Positions 8,678 to 17,620 of a DNA stretch of 28,364 bases are shown piece by piece. Source of the stretch: Mesostigma viride (taxonomy: Eukaryota; Streptophyta; Mesostigmatophyceae; Mesostigmatales; Mesostigmataceae); the NCBI GenBank assembly GCA_009746045.1, contig RPFO01001656.1:1-28364 (forward strand). The letters run 5' to 3'. How positions within the stretch are numbered: position 1 is the first letter of the stretch; every line of letters starts with the position of its first letter. The notes beneath the pieces are model-generated. The model saw nothing but the letters and a program-made list of their open reading frames with translations. It searched no databases and was not told the origin of the DNA. A program made the translations under genes and the position numbers.

Positions 8678-10544
8678 TATGCGCGAGGATCGCGGGGCCG
8701 GGAGGCCGCCTCGTCCGACCTTCCGGTCCCCCCTTCCCCCTCATCCGAGTCGTCGTCGTCGCCGGGGTTGAGCGCCTCATACTCGTCACCTCCAGCCTCG
8801 GACGCCTGTTGCTGCGCCAGGATCTCATTGAGCTCGCGCACTGTCCGAGAGAACGACGCTGGGAAGCGGGGTGTCTGGAACTGGTTGGGCTGCGTGCGCG
8901 CGTCGCGCAGCTTGGCAGCCCGCGCGCCTGCGTTGCGCGGGCGAGCATCCCGCGCTGCCGGCGCTGGGCGCCTCTCAAAGGCGGGACCAGAAAACGTGGG
9001 GGCCTCCTTGGTGGCCTCCGTCGCCGTGCTGGTGCGCGCCTTGAGGCGCGGACAATCCTTCTTGAGGTGCCCGACCTCGTGACACATGAAACAGCGGGCC
9101 TTGGACGCATCGATGGCGTGCAGTTGGGCAGCCGGCTGCTCGTCGTCATTGGACTCCTCCCCCTCCGACGGGGCGGGTTCCACCTCAGTGAAGTGGACAC
9201 GGCGTGTCATCGTGGATGAGGCGAACCGGCGGGTGCTGGTGTAGCGCGGCTGCTTGACGACGTCGGCCACCTGTAGAAGGTACTGCTGGACAGCGTGGAT
9301 GTCAAGCTTGTCCCAGGGAACCTCGGCATAGTGCTTCTTAACCTCAGCGAGGAGGTCAGGATGGATGGCCTCCAAAAACCGAATCTTGTACTCGGTCCAC
9401 GTCAGGTCCCCGGTCAGCCGCGCCGCAAAGGAGTCAAAGGTGGTGAGGAACTCCGCCAAGTCAGTGTTGCCTTGACGTAGGCGGCCGAACTCAAACCGCT
9501 CGGTCAGTCGATAGCCGGGAGGGATGAGCTTGCGCCGGATGCGCTCGTGCAGTTCCTCGACCGTCTGCGGGTATGACTGGGCCGCCACACTCTCAACGTT
9601 AAGCATCCCGACCACTGATGGGTCCATACACTTCACCACCACGTAGGGGATCAAAACCTTGGTGGCCAGCTGCCACTCATGGTGTTCACACCAGACGGTG
9701 TACAACTGTTGCCACATACGGGCCCACTCGTCGATCTCACGGGGAGTCATGCCCGCATGGAGCTTGGGCACCGCCTTAAAATCTGGCATAGGCGGGGCCT
9801 TGACAGGGTCAGGACGCAAGGGGCCGCCCTTGCTGCAGTACGCGGGGCTGGAAAAGGTGAGGGGCTCGTGCCGACGCGCCCGCATCTCCTGTTGAGAGCC
9901 CCGTCCTGCAGGCTGGTCATGCCCACGTAGGGACACAAAGGTGTCCTCCTCACGCTCGGGATCGAGGTCGCCGGATTCTCGGCGGGGCGCGTAGTCAGCG
10001 GACACCCACTGTGACGCAAAGGGGGCTGACTCACGCCGAACGCGAACGGACGTGGGATGCTCATAACCGGGGTCGTCCAGGGGCAGCCGACTGAAATTGG
10101 CGTTGGTGGGCGCGCTCCTTGTGGGGAGGGAGGTGGGTACCGTGGGGAAGGGGCCCGGGGGATCGTAGTCCGCGTCCTCAGGATCGGTCTGCACGTGCGC
10201 CGACCCTAACGCCCGTGGCGGGGGTCGCGACCAGCTCTCGTTCGCTCCAAAGGAGACCCGACGGGGATCCCTTCCATGACCCAGCCCCGACCCGCCGCGG
10301 CCACGCCCTGCCCAAGGGTGAGTCAGGCGCGGGCGGCCTACCCCCAATTGGGAGGATTGCACGAACTCAGCCGGAGGGGCAAACGGCGAACTAGCTACCG
10401 GGCTAGCCGCGACCTCTATCTCCTCATCAGCCTCCTGCACGACTTCCACATAGGGTGGTCGCTGCGTAGGAGGTACCCTGTCCCAGTTACCCATATGCTG
10501 GGTCAATACCGGTCGCGATTGCTGCTGCGTCTGCTGTTGCTGTC

Positions 10545-10575
<31 letters not shown>

Positions 10576-10917
10576 CATCTGTCGCGACGGCGGAGACTGC
10601 TGAGACTGAGGCTGTCGCTGCGGCGACTGCTGAGACAATTGTTGTCGCTGCGGCGACTGCTGTTGCTGATCAAACCCTAAGGCAGCTTGTTCTAGCTGCG
10701 ACTCCAGGGTCGCCTGCCGTTCTGCGGTATCCCTAGCGGCTGCATCGGATCTCCGGGAGCCTCTGGAGCTCCTACTGGACTTGCTAGATCTTCTGGAACC
10801 GTGACTGGACGTGCTGGATACTTCCTGCCCTGCTCTATTGTCCTCTGGGGACGATCTAATGTTCTGGCCCTCTGGGGGCGACGTGTTACCACCACCTTGC
10901 TTTTTCTTCTTGGGCAT
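8677..10917 (-). CDS. gag: Retrotransposon Gag with zinc knuckle
   Basis: The 746-residue nucleocapsid precursor starts at ATG 10917 and ends with the TAG at 8677-8679 that overlaps the pol frame. Residues 1-380 are low complexity: Ser/Arg-rich, then a long Gln-rich tract (about 90-160), then Pro/Arg-rich. About 384-555 is a helical region matching the retrotransposon Gag capsid domain. A single CCHC knuckle of spacing CX2CX4HX4C sits at 609-622 (CFMCHEVGHLKKDC) and would bind RNA. The C-terminus is acidic (DDDDSDEGEGG). It is long for a Ty3-type Gag because of the disordered N-terminus. No break is visible. Confidence 0.93.
10521..10577 (+). repeat. CTG/CAG-rich microsatellite inside gag
   Basis: The plus strand is nearly pure CTG with a few TTG, CGT and TCG interruptions. 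On the coding strand it encodes the Gln tract of Gag. Such tracts change length easily and could differ between copies of the element. Confidence 0.85.
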
Positions 10918-11110
10918 TCTGGGCCCTCGTACCGTACCAGCACCTTACACAGTACCTTACACAGTACCTCCCCAAACACAGGCAGGCAAGAGAGAAAAGA
11001 GCAGAAGCCACAACTAATGCTTCTAATAGTACTAATATTATCGACTAACTATGGTATCTAAGCTAATAGCAGGCTCACTCTATACTAGTATCTAGAAGCG
11101 GTAGTAATGC

Positions 11111-11464
11111 TTATGCCCTAGCGGCTGGGCCCAGGTGAAGCTGCTCCAGTGCATGCAACACATCCTGTGCAGGTAACTGGGTGCCACGCCTAGTCTGGTG
11201 CAGCCCTTCTGGGAGGGGCATATTATCCCTAATAAACTGATCTGCCTCAGCTAATGTATTAAATCCCTGCCATCTAGCTAACGACGCTGGGTGTAAGACC
11301 TTATCCTTAATATGATTGCTACACGCAGCCCAACTATAGAAAATGCCTGGTTGGCCTGTGGCCCCGTCATGTGCTACTGCGTAGTATAGGTATTGGGATC
11401 TACCTCCTTGATTAATACGCCTATATCCTCCTTCATTATTACGTCTGCTGCGGGAGGTTCCCAT
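11111..11464 (-). CDS. Small ORF with RNase H1 N-terminal (viroplasmin-like) domain
   Basis: This 117-residue protein is encoded upstream of gag in the same direction, starting at ATG 11464. After a basic Arg/Gly/Asn-rich start, residues about 26-79 follow the pattern of the RNase H1 N-terminal, or caulimovirus viroplasmin, domain: YYAVAHD, then GQPGIFYSW, a helix, then WQGFNTLAEADQFI. In known proteins this small fold binds RNA/DNA hybrids or double-stranded RNA. Being separate from pol it could assist reverse transcription or packaging, but that is inference. It lies inside the element and was not picked up at the insertion site. How a ribosome reaches gag behind it (reinitiation, leaky scanning or a separate transcript) is not visible. 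Confidence 0.7.
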   Translation of the reverse strand: MGTSRSRRNNEGGYRRINQGGRSQYLYYAVAHDGATGQPGIFYSWAACSNHIKDKVLHPASLARWQGFNTLAEADQFIRDNMPLPEGLHQTRRGTQLPAQDVLHALEQLHLGPAARA

Positions 11465-12093
11465 GAACTACCGATTAGGTATAAAGCAATATCACACGGT
11501 GTTCAAGCATGCAATGCAGGAAGGGGAAAGAAAGGGAGGAAAGCCCACCCAGGATACCTCTACGTGCAGGTGACGTGCTCACAGCGAGAGAGAAGCACAA
11601 GGCAGAAACAAAACGTTCACAAACAATACGAAGAACGTTGAGGTACAGCCACCGGCAACACAGTAAGGCAACGGCCAGCCGGTGACTACCCTCGAGCCGT
11701 AGGCAGCGTTGCCCTCTGGGGGTCCGCCCACGGCTCACGAACGTTGGCCTCTGGGGCAACGTGGGTACCAACAGTCACGAACATGAAATCGGACACGACA
11801 TAAAACATATACCCCGTTGCTACGCGCGTGGGTAAGACAGGGGGGGGAGCAAGAGGGAAATCAGGGAAATCTTACCACTTGCATGGACGTCTAGCGTCCT
11901 TAGACACCCCTCAACGGGTTAAGAGGTCTTGGATGGCGTTCCGGCTGTGGCTATAGCTGTCCTGAGCGTCACCGGGATCTGGCAACCGCCTTTGCTGGGC
12001 GGGATGAACCCTGTCGGCTCTGGGCCTTTGCTAAGCTAAATCCGGCTCTGGGCCGCCATGTTAAACCACCCTAACCTAACCTCCGATAACCAG
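11465..12093 (-). other. Retrotransposon leader between 5' LTR and first ORF
   Basis: This 629-base stretch holds the primer-binding-site candidate at its LTR end and probably the RNA packaging signal. It has no convincing gene. It contains short C/T-rich repeats and the string CCTAACCTAACC near 12069-12080. Frames that cross it are short and lack domain patterns. Confidence 0.6.
12080..12092 (-). other. Primer-binding-site candidate
   Basis: On the minus strand, one base after the 5' LTR, the sequence reads TGGTTATCGGAGG. It begins with TGG, complementary to the CCA end of a tRNA, at the expected place. It resembles but does not equal the initiator-tRNA-Met sites of plants (TGGTATCAGAGC) and animals; the priming tRNA cannot be assigned without the host tRNA set. 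Confidence 0.6.
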
Positions 12094-12779
12094 TGTAACG
12101 AACCCATCTGGGTCGTGCGAAAGATCCTATTGTTAAGGTAGGTTATTCCCGGTTTCTTGGCTAACCACGACCACTCTCTGGGAGTGGGATTAACGGAACA
12201 GGCGTGGCTTTAGGCCTGTTACGGCTCGCGTTGATTAATATTGCATTAATCTACACAATCCACATTTAGGATGGAGCTACCAAATGCAGTTGGAATTATG
12301 CCCCAGGTTCAGACAGGTGAAAACACACACTTTATTCCGAACCAAGAGGACGAGACTCTCGTCCTCGGACCAATTTCACCTAGGTCTGCCACCAGGCTGG
12401 CAAGGGGCGCCGACATGGCGCCGGCCTTCCAGAGAATTCCGAAACATGCAGTCCACACAAGATCCTCGGGTCGACATCGACCCTCGCCAGGCTACAGAAT
12501 CCACGCATGGGTACAATATCTCAACCAGCTATAAAGTACGCAGCGCGGCGCGACTGCACCGGCCTACTAGCTCTAGAAGATCTCGTACATCAACCTAGGC
12601 CCAAAATAACCGGTCCGAATCACACAAACTATGATAGTTCCATACAAAAGTCCTGACCAAGGGACAATTCCCAAATTAAGTCCCGAAATGAGTCCCAAAG
12701 TCCTACGGACTATGACAACAAGCCAAAATACATAATTTATTCCATTGTTGCGCCCGTCCCAAGGGTCGGGTTCGCAACA
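12094..12779 (-). repeat. LTR, right copy (5' LTR of the element)
   Basis: It has the same length and, by eye, the same sequence as 2896-3581. In the element's orientation it should carry the promoter and transcription start. AT-rich candidates read on the minus strand include GGAATAAATTATGTATTTTG near the start of U3. No promoter element is proven. Confidence 0.95.
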
Positions 12780-12784
12780 CTGAA
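12780..12784. repeat. Target-site duplication, right copy (CTGAA)
   Basis: CTGAA follows the last base of the right LTR and matches 2891-2895. The host reading frame resumes here as GAA GGC GCG, in register with the fourth 114-bp repeat. Confidence 0.9.
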
Positions 12785-12898
12785 GGCGCGACAAGTGGGT
12801 CGACGGAAGACGGGTCGGCCGCAAAAGGGGGTGGAGATGCAGCAGGCGGGCTAGGTCGTGGGGCGGATGGTGGTAAGAAAGACGGTTCGCCCCCTGAA
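12785..12898 (+). repeat. Fourth 114-bp coding repeat, right of the insertion
   Basis: It has the same 114-bp unit as the three copies at 2554-2895, starting GGCGCGACAAGTGGGTCGAC. It ends with GGTTCGCCCCCTGAA, a small variant of the other unit ends. The array stops here. Confidence 0.9.
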
Positions 12899-12970
12899 GG
12901 GGATGCGGCGGGCATGGGTGCATCAAGAGGCGAGCTCCAGGATGGTGCTCCAGGAGTCGCCCCCGCAGGA

Positions 12971-13168
12971 GGCGTGTCGAGCCTAGAAGAGGTTCGTGGT
13001 AGGGGAAGGGGATCGGCGGCCGGGGAGGATGTCTTCCGTTCAGCGATTGGGACGGGTATAGATGCGGAAGGCGTGTCGAGCCAAGAAGAGGTTCGTGGTA
13101 GGGGAAGGGGATCGGCGGCCGGGGAGGATGTCTTCCGTTCAGCGATTGGGACGGGTATAGATGGGGGA
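12971..13168 (+). repeat. Two tandem 99-bp coding repeats
   Basis: Units start at 12971 and 13070 with GGCGTGTCGAGCC and are 99 bp (33 codons) each, nearly identical. They encode a segment with EEVRGRGRGSAAGEDVF. This is a second repeat family in the same gene, different from the 114-bp unit. Confidence 0.9.
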
Positions 13169-13890
13169 GGCGGGACGCACCTGGATGGTGATACTTATTA
13201 TGATGCCGACGAACTCTCCCCTGAAGTTCCTGCGGATCCGTCGCAAGTAGACTTTGTTGATCAGCGAAGTCAAGATGCGGCGAAACTCAACAAGAGTGAT
13301 GGTACGGCAAGTAATGCATCACTCCCAACCGCGCACGAAAACCTTCCCGCCGGGTCATCGCAAACAGTAAAAAGTACGGGGGGTTTTCTAGTATTCAATG
13401 GGAGTCCAGTCAAGCAACCCATAAAAGTCGTCATCGGAAGTGGAAAAGGCCCCGAACTCCATCAGGGGCAGGAGATAAACGGGGATCAAGGGGCAAAAGA
13501 TTTATACATTGGAGGTGTCGGATTCAAGAACAAATCAGTCGACCAAAATCACCCCTGGGTAGAACGGGTCCCAAGGCCGCAATGGAAGAGATATCATGGC
13601 TATAAATTAGCAGATCCAGATGACAGATATGCGTCGGAGTTCGGGGTCGGATCCGAAGCTAAAAATGAGCCGGACACCCTGACAAGTGACGTGTCGACGG
13701 TTTTAAAAGCAAACGGAATTTTACCCGACAGACGAACAGTTGATGACTCGGAAATTGGTGTCCGCAGACCTCGACATGCGTGGGACGTTGATGTCTCGCA
13801 GCTAGTTCCCGACATGGTCCAACAACCCACCGCTATGGAAACAGCAGGAGGAGATGAAAATTCTCCTTTGTTCATTAACCCATAGTCCGG

Positions 13891-13916
13891 AAACAGTGCG
13901 ATATATCGCACTGTTT
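13891..13916. terminator. Perfect 26-bp palindrome after the repeat-rich gene
   Basis: Arms AAACAGTGCG and CGCACTGTTT flank the self-complementary centre ATATAT. It starts six bases after the stop codon at 13885. Hairpins just past stop codons mark transcript 3' ends in some giant viruses (the mimivirus hairpin rule), so a 3'-end signal is the most likely role. A protein-binding operator is an alternative. Confidence 0.5.
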
Positions 13917-13923
13917 GACTCCC

Positions 13924-13961
13924 GGTGGCGCGGCGCTCAATTCCCAGAGCGCCGCGCCACC
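13924..13961. terminator. Strong G+C-rich hairpin, 15-bp stem
   Basis: The perfect 15-base arms GGTGGCGCGGCGCTC (13924-13938) and GAGCGCCGCGCCACC (13947-13961) enclose an 8-base loop. It lies seven bases after the 26-bp palindrome, so two independent hairpins stand back to back after the gene. A transcript-end signal is likely; a terminal inverted repeat of a lost small element is an alternative. Confidence 0.5.
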
Positions 13962-15193
13962 AGTGACGGATGTCAGTGGTCCGGTGGGTCTGGGAACACT
14001 TAAGGACGAAGGTGATGCATAGGTTTGGGGGTAATATTCGCCATAGCCTGGTAAATACAACGTGGATTGAGACAGTATCACGTGACTTTGGCGGGAAATT
14101 TTCACTCGCGCGCGCGCGTAACGAGATATGGCTGCTAGCGTGCCGTTATCAAGGAAATTTTGCGTCTCGCGGCTTGTAATGGTTCAGAATGTTGCTCAGA
14201 ATGATGATGCGTGATTTTCGTAGGTCAGGGGTGGCCAGATGTATAGCATCGGTAAAATACAGGTAGGACATTACTGCTTTCTTGGTCGTCAGTACCAGAT
14301 GAGTAATGGCATGCCATATTTCGATTTTCTTCTTATGGCCCGGCAGTCTGCGCCAGCCCGAGCACCCAGTTTTGGTACGGGACATCCGCAGCAGCGTCCC
14401 CCTGTGGATTCGGATGCGTTTATAGGTCATCTTTGCACAGAACATCAACCTGGTAATCATGTCGGATGCATGCATTATGCGGCTATGGCGGCCTATGCCT
14501 GGAAAGCATTAGCCAGTGTGAGATATGAGGGTCCCGGCCAGCAGAACCCGGAAAGGTCGTGATCAAGCCAGGTACGGCAACGTGTTTGCATGTCGTTTGC
14601 ACGGGAATCTGTCGTTTATACATCCATTTTACACGAGTGTATCAGTGCCTCTTGCAGCAGGTTTCCATGCCTGCTGTATGAGTGCTATTAGCCCCAAATC
14701 TGCTCAGTTTGTGGTGTTTCTTTGGAGGATGCCATTCCGTTAGTGCTGGTTTAGCATTTCTTTGTTTCCCAGCACTTTTTACAGTCCTATGTGGCTGTAT
14801 ACAATGCATAAGTGTGTGGCATTTCATGGATGGCTGCTTACGCGCGCGTAACCCACACACGTAAGTGAGCGCATTATATAGGTCAGATGGGCTATCCGTG
14901 CGGTCTGACCCAAGGAAAGCATGGTGGCACTATCTATTGACATTGTCCAACCCCAGAATAATATTTTAGAACCCTCCCTGCAGGGGTAAACTACTAAGGG
15001 GATTTCCCTTGCCTGAAAATGATCGTCTTTTGTCCAACTTTGGCAGTAAATATCTTGCAAAGCACTGAATGGACTCGGGATATTATTGCATTTTCTGAAA
15101 GCCCTTGAAGTGTAGATACTCCTAGCACCTTGGTTGGGGGTATTTGGAGTTGTGGCCTATGAGTTATGATTTTTTCCATTTTCAGGGGTCTAA
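13962..15193. other. About 1.2 kb without a supportable gene
   Basis: Frames here are short (at most about 108 codons), lie on both strands and show no domain pattern. The composition is more AT-rich than the virus-like genes around the window. Features seen are the alternating purine/pyrimidine runs CGCGCGCGCG near 14108 and TTACGCGCGCGTAA near 14838, and T-rich stretches around 14640-14800. It could be a decayed insertion, host-like spacer or regulatory DNA. I see no tRNA or recognisable repeat in it. Confidence 0.4.
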
Positions 15194-16815
15194 AAATGCC
15201 AAAAACCCATTCCCGGACTGTGGGTTAAGACCAATATCGATACCTCAGAATTGTTTGACAGGTGGGTTGCATCAAAACAAAAGAACCCCTATTCATCGGC
15301 ACGTCAGCGTCCTCGTAGTGCCGATCTCGTCTTATCAAGTTCTAACCTCCATGGATCTGGCGAAAAAGAACAAGGCTCTCCAGATAAACACCGGATAAGT
15401 ACAGATCTCCTATTTCAAAACGGAAAAACTACAAGCACGGCGGATGGAGCGGAGTTGCCTCCACGTTTGTGGCAGTCTCCCGCAACGACAGAAACGGACG
15501 TAAACACAAAAACGAATACGGGAATGCCGATTACGGGTAACCCCCCACAAAGTTTGCTGTCACGACCCCCCCCCTCGTCCCGGATGTTTTGACGATTGCC
15601 TTTCGACAAGGGATTGGGGAATATATGACAGACCAGGGATCAACAAGTGTTGATGCTGAACCCTTGTCCCTCGCCCAACAAGCTGTTAACCCTACGAAGC
15701 CATCCGCTTTAGTCACTTCGAAAAAACAGCCCCAGCCAACGGGTACTGATAGCAAACAACAACTGGCTCCGTCTAGATATATCCCCGAAACACCACCAAT
15801 ACAAACAACTGCCGTGCGCGTACCAGACACATTGGACAATTTTGTAAAAGAGCTTTCCACCGACTCAAATAAGGTTGTATCTTATAATTCGGCGGGTTTG
15901 ACACGAATTAACCGCGATGAACTTGAAAACTTAGAAACTGAAATTCCGCATTGGGCGGAAGAGGACATAAAAAACATAAGCTTGAATAACAATCTTGCCG
16001 CAATTGACGATCGGAATGCGATATTAAGATTCGCTGTTTATGCTCGACAAAAGGAGATGGAAAAAGAAATGGACAATGAAATTTTTGAATTGATACGGAA
16101 ATCAGCCGCGGGGCTTTCATCTACACAACCCGATTTCATCAGCAAATACGGTGGAGATGCTCACACAGCATTAACTGATTTGACACATGGCGATGTAGCA
16201 GACGTTAGGCGCAAATTTCAAAATAAATTGCTTGGTCTATACGAGCAAGTGAGAACGGACCCTCAAGCATTCATGAATGGTGACCCAAACACGTATAGAA
16301 CCCTGTTACAACTTTCGTCTGGAGTAACAGACTCGGATTATGCGCGACGGGTTGCCGATGAAATAATAGACGAGATAACTAACAAATATTTCCACAGCAG
16401 GGGAACAATAGAAGAACAACTTAAACTATGCGGGGGGAGAAAGGAATGTCTGATGAATGCTGTGGCTAAAGGGGAATATTTTCTTCACTCTAATCCACTG
16501 GCCCACGATTTTGAGGCTATGAGGGAAAGGGGTAATGAATTAAGGGCTCATGTAGCAGATAAAAAGTTTCAAGACGACGAACAAACGATCAAGGAAATAT
16601 CAGACTATATTGGACAACCAATTGTTTTGGTGACAATGGAAGACGGCCGACCCGTAGGCGAGGTCTCATTCAACCACAAAGACCCGTTTGTAACTCCGAT
16701 TGTGATAGTTAAGGACAAGTCCAACTTCAAAACTCCCTATTTGTGGACTCCTGGACAAAGAGGGATGGATGAGTTTGAAAGTCTTCTATCTAATCCAGAA
16801 TCACAGGCCCGGTGA
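15194..16815 (+). CDS. Unknown virus-like protein with frame break; weak OTU-like hint
   Basis: The coding sense begins after a stop at 15191 without an obvious ATG (a TTG lies at 15251). It runs in one frame to a run of nine C at 15566-15574, then continues in another frame to the stop at 16815. The second frame (15589-16815, 408 codons) is soluble: a Ser/Thr/Pro/Gln-rich first part, then a helical charged region. The last 130 residues have GRKECLMNAV (Cys at residue 287), then GNELRAHVAD and IGQPIVLVTM, an order reminiscent of OTU cysteine proteases. The expected late His is not seen, so this is only a hint. The gene is AT-richer than its right neighbour, and its end overlaps the convergent gene by 26 bases. 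Confidence 0.5.
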
Positions 16816-17365
16816 CGGCCGCTCGGAAGAACGCCAAGCGGTAAGACGGAGGACCCGCGTCTGTTCTCCTCAACACGATATAGGTCAAAGTCTCGTCCGC
16901 CTGTGGCAGCGCGAGTCTCTCGCCGCTCACGACGGCCCAGTTCTCCCCGTTACGGGCCTCGATGATCTTCTTTGCGGTGCGCACGTCCATGGGAAGGATC
17001 TGGTTCATCGACTTCGGCACCATCGGGACATTGTTTGACATCGAGGGTGCGGGGACGATCTCGATCACGTCGATCTTCCCGTCGGCAACGAGCACGCGGA
17101 GGTACGGCGGATCGTTCGAGCTCGTCTTCGCGTCCTTCCACCCGACCGTTTCGAAGTCCAACGTCTTTCTTCGGAACTCTTCGTTGGTCATGCGGGAAAC
17201 GGGGGTGATGTAGAACCCTTCAAACTCGGGGTCGATCTGGTCCGCGGGGAGCACGATCGCGGCCTTTTGTTGTGATGTTCTCAGGCGATACATCACGGCC
17301 CCTAGAACGAAGAGAGCGCCTACCACGGCGCAAGCGACCAACATTTTTTTCGCTCGCTCGTCCAT
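16790..17365 (-). CDS. Membrane-anchored unknown protein, 191 residues
   Basis: The start chosen is the ATG at 17365, because the protein from there opens with DERAKK followed by a clean hydrophobic segment (about residues 8-25, LVACAVVGALFVLGAVMY). The frame is open further upstream, but that part crosses the divergent promoter and overlaps the basic-peptide gene. The segment acts as a signal-anchor, leaving a soluble domain of about 160 residues with alternating strand-like and Pro-rich stretches. No Cys pattern or known motif is visible. Small signal-anchor proteins are common as virion membrane components, but no function can be assigned. It converges on the gene ending at 16815. Confidence 0.7.
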   Translation of the reverse strand: MDERAKKMLVACAVVGALFVLGAVMYRLRTSQQKAAIVLPADQIDPEFEGFYITPVSRMTNEEFRRKTLDFETVGWKDAKTSSNDPPYLRVLVADGKIDVIEIVPAPSMSNNVPMVPKSMNQILPMDVRTAKKIIEARNGENWAVVSGERLALPQADETLTYIVLRRTDAGPPSYRLAFFRAAVTGPVILD

Positions 17366-17447
17366 TCCACGCTCGCGCGGTATCCAACAAAGTAGTCGGC
17401 GGTAAAAAAAAATATCGAAAGGAGTGTATATACTCGTTTCGATCACA
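17366..17447. promoter_or_regulatory. Divergent promoter with A-tract and TATA-like core
   Basis: The region between the starts at 17365 (minus) and 17448 (plus) contains nine A in a row, then TATCGAAAGGAGTGTATATACTC. The TATATA core lies about 20 bases before the plus-strand ATG. This is the most promoter-like site in the window. Confidence 0.45.
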
Positions 17448-17579
17448 ATGTTGCCAGCCAGGAGCAAGGTCACCGGGAGGTTCATCAAGCGCAGCCACGC
17501 CGGTCGCGCGCACCGCCGCAAGCGTTCGGGCCGGTCCCATCGTCCTCGTCAGCTGATGATGCCGTTCCAGGCCGTCTAG
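17448..17579 (+). CDS. Tiny very basic protein, 43 residues (core-protein-like)
   Basis: A short frame from ATG 17448 to TAG 17577-17579. About one residue in three is Arg, Lys or His; it includes RSHAGRAHRRKRSGRSHRPR, with no acidic residue. The composition is that of protamine-like or small virion core peptides that condense DNA, such as the small core peptide of adenoviruses; I claim similarity of composition only. It has a promoter-like AT-rich lead with TATATA and is the first of four plus-strand small genes. High abundance in virions would be expected if it is a DNA-condensing protein. The alternative is a chance frame, but the isolated start with its own promoter argues against that. 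Confidence 0.55.
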   Translation: MLPARSKVTGRFIKRSHAGRAHRRKRSGRSHRPRQLMMPFQAV

Positions 17580-17620
17580 TAAATATTTGTGTGCGTTATT
17601 ATCATGATAAAACGGTCGAT

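Larger units (their letters stand above)
2896..12779 (-). mobile_element. Complete Ty3/gypsy LTR retrotransposon with chromodomain
   Basis: The 9,884-bp element is bounded by two 686-bp direct repeats that start TG and end CA on both strands, and is flanked by the 5-bp duplication CTGAA. On the minus strand the order is LTR, primer-binding-site candidate, small viroplasmin-domain ORF, gag, pol (protease-RT-RNase H-integrase-chromodomain), possible third ORF, polypurine tract, LTR. The pol order with RNase H before integrase and a C-terminal chromodomain identifies a Ty3/gypsy, chromovirus-like element. gag and pol are intact and the LTRs appear identical by eye, so insertion was recent and the element may still be mobile. 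It interrupts a virus-like gene. Such elements live in eukaryotic nuclear genomes. Confidence 0.97.
12785..13885 (+). pseudogene. 3' part of the repeat-rich gene split by the retrotransposon
   Basis: The frame is open from the target duplication through the fourth 38-residue repeat and on to the stop at 13885. The ATG at 12914 is internal and not the natural start. After the repeats come two 33-residue repeats, an acidic stretch, and then a more ordered-looking 180-residue C-terminus with segments such as GGFLVFNGSPVKQPIKVVIG and PRPQWKRYHGYKLADPDD. Base composition falls from G+C-rich in the repeats to more balanced after about 13190. Two palindromes follow the stop directly. No family is recognised; the long disordered repeats suggest a structural, scaffold or host-interaction role, which is a guess. 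Confidence 0.6.

Noticed and set aside
12068-12080. CCCTAACCTAACC, similar to telomere repeat
   Set aside because: Only two imperfect units inside the retrotransposon leader; no array.
12573-12926. Minus-strand frame joining LTR and repeat DNA
   Set aside because: It runs across the element-host junction and is a chance fusion created by the insertion.
14149-14475. Minus-strand frame of 108 codons in the gene-poor stretch
   Set aside because: It has no domain pattern, promoter or conserved motif; length is within chance.
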